A DNA stretch of 64,000 nucleotides from Neopestalotiopsis rosae (lineage: Eukaryota; Ascomycota; Sordariomycetes; Amphisphaeriales; Sporocadaceae), in NCBI GenBank assembly GCA_023078685.1, contig JALGAS010000010.1:1116001-1180000 (forward strand). The letters are read 5' to 3'. How positions within the stretch are numbered: position 1 is the first letter of the stretch; the number at the start of each line of letters is the position of its first letter. The notes beneath the pieces are model-generated. The model saw only the letters and a list, made by a program, of their open reading frames with translations, did not search any database and was not told the origin of the DNA. Below are positions 57,215 through 64,000 of the stretch, piece after piece. The translations under genes were made by a program, and so were the position numbers.

Positions 57215-60011
57215 TCAGTGCCATGGGCTCTGTCCACTTCCCATGAACCCTTCCTCCAAAGTTCTCTCCTCGAGGTTGCGAATGAGGTTTCCTCTGTTGC
57301 CACCGCGTTGAGCGCGGCTATCTCTCCTGCCAGTGATCCTACCAGCGCCGGGGTCAGGCAAGCCAATGCCATCAGCAGGAGGAGGATAGTAAGCTGGACT
57401 GGGCTGTAGTCGAATAGGTTGACTGGGGTCAAGGTGACTAGCAACTCTTTGAATCGTGGCCGGGATGCCATTTTGCTGCTGGTCCATGGTCGAAGCTCGC
57501 TGTCGCCCAGCCCGTACAGTTGCCTGCTGATAGAGGTTCGGTTGCGGCTGAACACCAGCGTAATTTGCTGGTGGCATCTGGGCAGGCACCTGGTTCATGG
57601 GCATTTGTGTATAGGGGCTCGGCTGAGCAGAACCGTAGGGTGCACTGACGTGGGAACCACCTGGTGAGTACATGTTGTTATTGTTGTTGGGGTACATGGG
57701 TGGCTGCCCGTGAGGCGATTGCGGATATCCAGGGTTCTGCTGCACGGCATAAGCACCCTGCGCTGCGGCCTGAGCTTGAGCTTGCGCAGCTTGGGCGCGC
57801 TGTTTGCTCAATTCAGCGGCTTGTTGCTGCTGTTGCGTTCCTGGAGCCATTGTACGGTTCAACGAGCTGGCCTTGAGGTTCATGGGCGGCACAAACGGTC
57901 CCGTGAACTTTTGCTGCGTGATGAAAGGGTGAAGCTTGGCCTGCTGCGGCGACCATCTCTCCAGAGGACTAATGGTCAACAAGCCCCTCACAAAGTCGAT
58001 GAATGCGATTCGGTTGTTCATCTCTGTAGGCAAAGTGTTAGTCTTTCCACATTTTCTGTAGTCATGTCTATCGCATACCTCGATCGATCTCGCTCTGCTT
58101 CATGTTCTTGCGCGGCATCGGATACGACTTGATGATTTCCGGCAGAGTGCTGGCCTGGAAATACTTCTTGCTAGGCTGCTCCTTGGTCCCGCGCTCTCGT
58201 GCATACTGCTCCATGCTCTTCAGATGGTACGTCTTGCGACCGAACTCATCCTGACGCTTCTCAAAGAAATCGCCGGCTTGTTTACCGACCTCGATCATCC
58301 AGTTTGGCGGGTTTCCAAGCATTTCGACTATTCTCGAGACTTGGTTGTACTCGGAGGAACCGGGGAATAGCGGCAATCCAAGGAACAACTCGACCACGAT
58401 ACAGCCGAGTGACCACATGTCAATTGCCGACGAATATGGAAGGCCTAGAAGAACCTCAGGCGATCGGTAAAATCTGGATTGGATGTAGGTGTACACCGTT
58501 TGACGCTCGTCGCAGGCCGATCCAAAATCGATGATTTTGATAATTGGGCTTTCGAGGTTCTTCAACAGGATGTTCTCCGGCTTTAGATCGCAGTGGATGA
58601 GGCGAGCCTTATTCAGCAAGGCTAGACCGTTGAGCAACTGCTGGGCAAATACCCGTACCAAGGTGGTACTGAGACCTCGGAACTGGTTTTGCTTGATCAG
58701 TTCGTACAGGTTGACGCTGAGAAGTTCGAAAACCAAGCAGAGATGTTGGCGATGGATGAAGGTATCCTTCAATCGCAGCAAATGGTGGTCGTCGTTCTTG
58801 TCCAATTTGGTGTTCAAAAGGTCAAGAACGGAAACCTCCATCATACTCTGGTTGAAATAAGCCGTCCGGTTCTTGATCACCTTGACGGCCACGACCTCTT
58901 GCGTCTTTAGATTCTGGCACTTTACGACCTGTCCGAATGTACCCTGACCAAGCACGTCAAGGATGAGATAACGATTCCTAAGAGCCAGGTATTAGTAATA
59001 GCACAATTCAAAACAACAAGGTTATGCGCATACTTATGTCCAGCTTCCTCGGATCCCAAGATATCGTTCACATATAGAATGTAGTCGCTATCCTCATTGT
59101 CGTAGCCGTCGTTCTTACTTCCCTTGCTAGGTTTGGTAAGCACTCGGCGTGGGTTCCGAGAGGACTCATATTTGAAGCTAGGGTTGCAGATTCGATAGGT
59201 AGCTGGGAGCTGCGTCGTAAGTGCTTTCAAAGGCTATATTCAAGAGAAGACGGGTTAGTCGTGGGCATTGTCAAGCTACGAGCAGGAAGACGCTTACGCT
59301 GATGAAGCCTCCCTCGGGGTTGGCTCTGCGGAAAGCAGGTTGCGCATTCACGACAGGCTTCAAGTCTGACGTGGCCCGAAGCTTCTTGAACTCGGGCACC
59401 GGCTTCTTTTCCTGGACTCGCCGAGGCTTGAGGTCGTTGCCGCCATCGTAAGGTGTAGCGGAACCTGGCTGACTATCCTGGCCATTATTGCCGTATGATG
59501 CAAGAGAAGGTATTTGGGAGCCTTGTCTGCTGGGATAGTAAGGGCTCGACGAGTAATCGCTATTGGCGCGCGTGGGTGACTGGCGATGAGGTGAGAATTG
59601 GCCGCTAGCAGACTTGGGTGGATACGGCGAGGTTGGCGACAGCACCTCCATGGGCGAGTAGCGTTGTGCAGCAGCAGACGGTTCAGAGTGCAGGTTCATG
59701 GCAGCAGGGCGGCCACCAGAAGAAGAAAGGTGAGCCTGGTGATGCGGGCGCATTGGGTACTTCATAGACCCGTAGGCGTCGTGAGCGTCAGACATGGCGA
59801 CGTCGCCGTTGTTATCGCGTAGCTGCGGGGTGGACAAGGGCGAGGTTGCGCTACTCTGCGACACGTTGCCGTATTGATCGTATCTGAGAGGACCGGGCGA
59901 CTGCTGGTGTTGGCTGTTTTGCTGGGAATAATCTCCTCGTTGGCTGCTTCCGCCGTTGTATCTTCGCTGCGAGCTGCTGGCAGCGTCCGAGTAGCCCTGC
60001 CATTGATCCAT
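57215..60011 (-). CDS. YAK1: YAK1-type DYRK protein kinase
   Basis: Dual-specificity tyrosine-regulated kinase; in yeast it acts below PKA/TOR to slow growth on glucose loss and stress. Exons 59298-60011, 59034-59233, 58079-58977 and 57215-58023 give 873 residues. The first ~240 residues are Ser/Gln/Pro-rich; the next block (PLKALTTQLPATYRICNP...) ends in the DYRK-homology box DYILYVNDILG. Kinase landmarks: LGQGTFGQVVK at 314, VAVK Lys337, HCDLKPEN with Asp435, DFGSAC at 455, and the self-phosphorylated activation-loop tyrosines in TVYTYIQSRFYRSPE (Tyr467/Tyr469). The C-terminal ~200 residues are Gln/Ala/Pro-rich with QQQQQ runs. All junctions are in frame. A third kinase gene in the window. 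Confidence 0.96.
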
Positions 60012-63000
60012 GGTCGCAGAGGCCGATGGACAATGGGCGAGGGGGTGGTTCGGCGAGTTGTATGTACGAGGGAAACGCAGGTGGGAAGTTAATGTTGGTG
60101 GGCTCTGGAATGGTTTGCGGAGTTGGTAGAGTTTCGAAACCGGACGTAATCAGTCGGTTAGCCGGATAGGCTGGAGAAGAAGGAATGGGATGACCGTCCA
60201 CTCTGGTTTGTCTTCGTGTCTAGAATCTTGTGTCTGTCTGCTCGTACCTTGTCAGTCAGCCAGCCAAGCCGGTCAGTCAGGCACGCGTTAGGCCCAAGGT
60301 TGGCAAGCAGTCAGGTCGGGTGAGAGTGGGAATGCAAGCAGTGTTATTATGCAGTGGTATGCGGTGCAGTGCAGCCCCAGTGCAGTCCAGTGCCAGTGCA
60401 GTTTGGCCAGTCAGTCGGTCGGTCCAGAACTGGAACCAGCTGCAACAGCCACTTTTTAGTTGGACCGGGTTCGAGTGAGTACGTACGAAGTAGTAGTACC
60501 AAGGAAGGGAAAGAAGAATAAAGAGAGAGGAATAGGTACAAGGCTGTGGACCAGAAGGGGAGGGTTGTCCAAATGATGGGGAAGAGAGAGAGAGATGATT
60601 GTGGTATTCGTAAATTAGGATTTCATGATTGAAAGAACCAAATACAATGCCGCACCTTTTGTTTGGGAGAGAAGATAGAAAAAGTGATGACTGTGTCAAG
60701 GGAAAAGTAAGGTTGCTATGTCTGCTTGCGCCGCGCGCCTCTGTGTGTCTCTTTCTCTACCTGACGAAGGTATGGATGTGGTGATCGTCCGTCTCGTTAC
60801 TACCTGGCTCTACGTCAGGCCGGTCGGGGGAGCTGCTTTTTTGGGGGGTGGGTTAAGAGGAGAGTGGGTTGCTGCTCGCCCGCCAGGCCAAGGCAAAAGA
60901 AATAAATTTGGATGAGTCCTTCGGGAGCAGGCACCTTGCACCTTGCACCTTGGGCTGAGTCCTAATTCTTTGGAAGTTCCGGCCAGTTTCAATGGGATGA
61001 ATGATTATGATTTTTCTTCTTCCTCCAGCACGTATGTACTTCGTACGGGATCTTCCAGATGTCTGGTCTGTCCGCGCGCGGCGAGCGGCAGATGGAGGGG
61101 AATTTGGAGCCGTCGGTCCAGCGATTGATGGGCTGTGGGGAATGTCGCTGTAGGTGATGATCCAAGCGGTAAAAGTCATATGTATGTACTCCAACTGACG
61201 GGTAATCAAAATACCTTAATTTCGCAAAATCCTCTGGTAGGAACCGTAATAAAGCTCTTGGCTTTTTGTCTATTTTGCAAGCATCAAAACAATAGACTCG
61301 TATTGAAAATTTTCCCCGTCGTCGATGGGGAAAAGAGAATGAAGGTTGAGGCGCAAATGGATATAGCTAGAACTGGCGCCGTCGCTTTGCAGTCGACCGA
61401 TGCTGGGCGCAGGTCGGGAGGTTAGACGTACGAATACTTGGTAGACAAGGTCGATCTTGGTGCCAGAGCAGGAAGGAAAAACAATAATTGGCTGTTCCAA
61501 GTGGTTGATCAAATTACCCTAAAAAGAAGAACGAAGAAGAGTACGAATGATCGTTCAACCCTTTCATGTTTGCTATCTTACGTGGCTGCCACGGGGTAGC
61601 AGGAACCAACTCGTGATCCTCCTCCTCCGGATATGAGACCCGAGTACCATCATCAGAATTCCCTGGAATGGGGCAGCCACAAAGTTCTCATCATGCAAGT
61701 ATTTTCCTTTCTGTTGCCTTTGGAAACCCGAGCAAACTACCGGCAGATGTGTAACAGATATCTATCTCTTAAGAAGCAGACCCGGGGATAGCGTAGAGAG
61801 CGTCGACCATGTCGCTCTTTATCATGCTGACTCGACTTGATCCCAGAATCCCATGTCCCGAGACAGTGCATTGGGGTAGCTCGCGGAGATCCCATCCGTC
61901 GGTTGGGTAGGGCTTGATTCGAGGCCACCCCCATTGTCAAAGCATAGCATGGCGCTTGTTGCTTGTCTAAGAAAACAGAAATACCATACACTTTCTTTAG
62001 TGGTATTTTGTGGGCTTTCTATTGACATTTTAGAGTTGCTGCAATTATTTTCCAATATCTCTTGACTCTAGGGCAGCGCAAGACGTTTCCCAAGGTTTGA
62101 CTGACAGCTACACAGTGCCCTTTCTAACCTTTGGTGCTTCTGAAATCCATCGTCAAACCAATTGCCACAGTCAGAGATCCGATTCACAATCAGGGCAATG
62201 CAAAAACAATCGCTCGTTGGGCATGAGCGACAAAAGACAGAGCCCATGCCCCGAAAGTGCCCAATCACAGGTGCTGGCCCCAGCCTCTCTCTTCCCTTGC
62301 GACGCGACGCATTTTAGAAGGGAGCCCAATGACGCCAGATTTCTAGGCAAAGAAGCTCGGACAGCGGGCGTCTGGCGTCAAATGCGACAAGGGTCCTGGA
62401 GGTCTCCCTCATTTTCCATCTTGGACCCTTGCTGCTTTTTTCCGACTCCCGTCACTTTCAACTTGGAGAGCTGGCCAGAGATAGAGATATCTTGCTGATT
62501 AATATGATCTTCGAGGCAGGAGCAACAATCAACCGGCAATGACGCGATATTAGCAAACTGTATCGTACATACTCATCGGTTGTGGCATTGCCTGACTGAT
62601 CAGTGACGGCTGATATGCGATACATTACATGGCTTAGTGTACAATCCTTTAGGCATGTGAATCCATGCAACCCTCCCATTAGCCCCAGTATTATCGTACA
62701 TATAGCGGATGCGATAGGGACACAACAGTGCACTTCATTAGCGACCAGACGAGACTCACTCACTTATCAGGGCTCGGGCATATTACTGAATACCATGGCC
62801 ACAGCTGAGTACTGCCACATGACTTGAATCCCTCAATCTCGTATTACACATCCATTATGGTTGTTGTGTAATACAAATCAATGTATTCTGCACAACATCT
62901 GGCGCGATCATGTCATCATAGCAAAGTTATAACCTTCACGGATACACGCATGCTTTCGCAAATGCACGCTCTGGGCTCAATTGGACCGTTGAATTCAGGT

Positions 63001-63661
63001 ATTGTTATCCATCTCCTGTACGGCCAGAGCCAACGACTGTCCTGCTTTTGGTTCATTTCACGTTTCTGAGATTCCCTGCATGTCAGACCTGTAATCTCGT
63101 AAATGCTTTAATCCACGTCATAAAGAGACGATCGCTCCTTGCCTTGCACCCAAGCATATAACCGCCCGTCTCAGCTCATCTGAAGGGGGCAATGCAGAAC
63201 ATAGGAATAGTATCGGCGTAACTTCGTAAACGTCTGTAAATCCCACACATGCAGAGTGGTATCTTATCAAGAGAAGAAGAAAATAAATAAGCCAAGGTTT
63301 TCTTTCAAACAAACCGCGGAACATTCATGGCTTTTTTGCCTGGTTAGATCATGACAGTGCTTGAATCAAGGAGACAGAGAAATGCGAAATCAAAGAATGA
63401 AATACGAGCCTAGAAAAATGAGGAAGAAAGAAGGAGAAAAAACATATCCTCCCAAGTCATTGACCTATCTTTCCATCTCGATCCCTCTGCAGAATGCTTT
63501 TTTGGTGAAACATTGAAAAATGGTCAAGGATATCATGAGCACATAGAACATCGTGTTTCTGGCCTTTTCCCTCCTCCTACAAGAAACCAAACCCTCAAGT
63601 CGAGTGTGTGAAGAAATGAAAATGGAACGAAATTTGTCCGGTACCTAGACATAGTGGCAAT
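60012..63661. other. Upstream region of YAK1 and gene-free DNA to the right-edge gene
   Basis: About 3.65 kb. The first ~1 kb is the YAK1 promoter/leader side; it has clustered CAGT/CAGTCAGT and CAGTGCAGTG words (60248-60290 and 60364-60425), a GA-repeat near 60585 and three tandem GCACCTT units at 60931-60951. Further right I see only short frames without coding character, then the 3' flank of the right-edge gene. Confidence 0.5.
60931..60951. repeat. (GCACCTT)3 heptanucleotide repeat
   Basis: Three perfect tandem heptamers about 920 bases upstream of the YAK1 start. They may be a small cluster of protein-binding sites or chance. Confidence 0.9.
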
Positions 63662-64000
63662 CTAGCCCTGGTACCCTTGGAAACCATTGTTGAAGTTCTG
63701 GCCCGGGGGCGGCGAGGACCACTGCTGGTTGGGTCCTTGCTGACCACGGCCATAGCCACCAGCGCTGGGAGGACCACCATAGCCCATGGGCTGCGCGTTG
63801 TAGCCTGCTGGCGACTGCGCAGGAGCTCCAGCGTAGGGCTGTTGCTGAGCTACGGGTGTGCCATATTGACCTGATTGCTGTTTAGCAGAGGAACTACGCG
63901 GATACAAGGGCAGTCAACTTACCACCGTACTGGGGAAAGTAGGTAGATGGGGTGCCGGGGTAGCCACCGGAGGCATGAGCACTCTGAGGGCTGTACGCCT
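63662..64000 (-). CDS. 3' end of a Gln/Gly/Tyr-rich protein (cut by the window edge)
   Basis: The last two exons are visible: 63923-64000 (5' end outside the window) and 63662-63870, joined in phase 1. They encode AYSPQSAHASGGYPGTPSTY, a QYGGQYGTPVAQQQPY segment, and then a Pro/Gly/Gln/Asn-rich tail ending NNGFQGYQG. This composition is common at the C-termini of fungal RNA-binding proteins (KH or RRM proteins), but the defining domain is outside the window, so I do not name it. Confidence 0.75.

Noticed and set aside
1..64000. CRISPR arrays, rRNA genes, bacterial-style operons
   Set aside because: No regularly spaced repeats, no rRNA signatures, and genes are intron-bearing on mixed strands as in a eukaryote.

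Overview
The window looks like nuclear DNA of a filamentous ascomycete (Pezizomycotina, most likely Sordariomycetes/Hypocreales; this is an inference). The protein genes are broken by short introns of about 45-165 bases with GTRAGT-type donors, CTAAC-like branch points and YAG acceptors. Gene content is fungal: a HAL4/SAT4-type kinase, YAK1, a LAMMER kinase, a fungal P450 and fungal-style adenosine kinase. Genes average one per 3-4 kb and lie on both strands without operons.

Layout. 1-1787 (-): 5' part of a LAMMER dual-specificity kinase, cut by the left edge, followed by almost 6 kb without a credible gene. 7622-8910 (-): sideroflexin. 9735-9823 (-): tRNA-Arg(UCG) with a 17-base intron. 11.2-11.6 kb (-): a weak small gene. 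12125-13945 (-) and 15120-16386 (+): a divergent pair, cytochrome P450 and beta-lactamase-fold esterase/transesterase. 17.1-18.35 kb: two decayed coding fragments, one resembling fungal tyrosine-recombinase-like proteins. 19437-20600 (-): a cryptic multi-exon gene of unknown family. 25707-27256 (+): HAL4/SAT4-type kinase. 30427-31832 (-): disordered nuclear-type protein. 31.8-40.3 kb: no supported gene.

The right half is a housekeeping block. It holds RPC19 (shared Pol I/III subunit), a complex I LYR subunit, BUD31 (splicing), a C2H2 zinc-finger protein, an EST1/SMG7-type protein, adenosine kinase, ribosomal protein uL2, an RRM protein and YAK1. At the right edge is the 3' end of a Gln/Gly/Tyr-rich protein.

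The housekeeping genes are packed closely: RPC19 and the complex I gene converge within 172 bases, and the complex I gene and BUD31 diverge across 353 bases. The three kinase genes instead have upstream regions of about 3.6-5.8 kb, as expected for signalling genes with complex control. No CRISPR array, intact transposon, rRNA gene or complete biosynthetic cluster was found. Exon coordinates were worked out by hand from splice consensus and reading-frame continuity.
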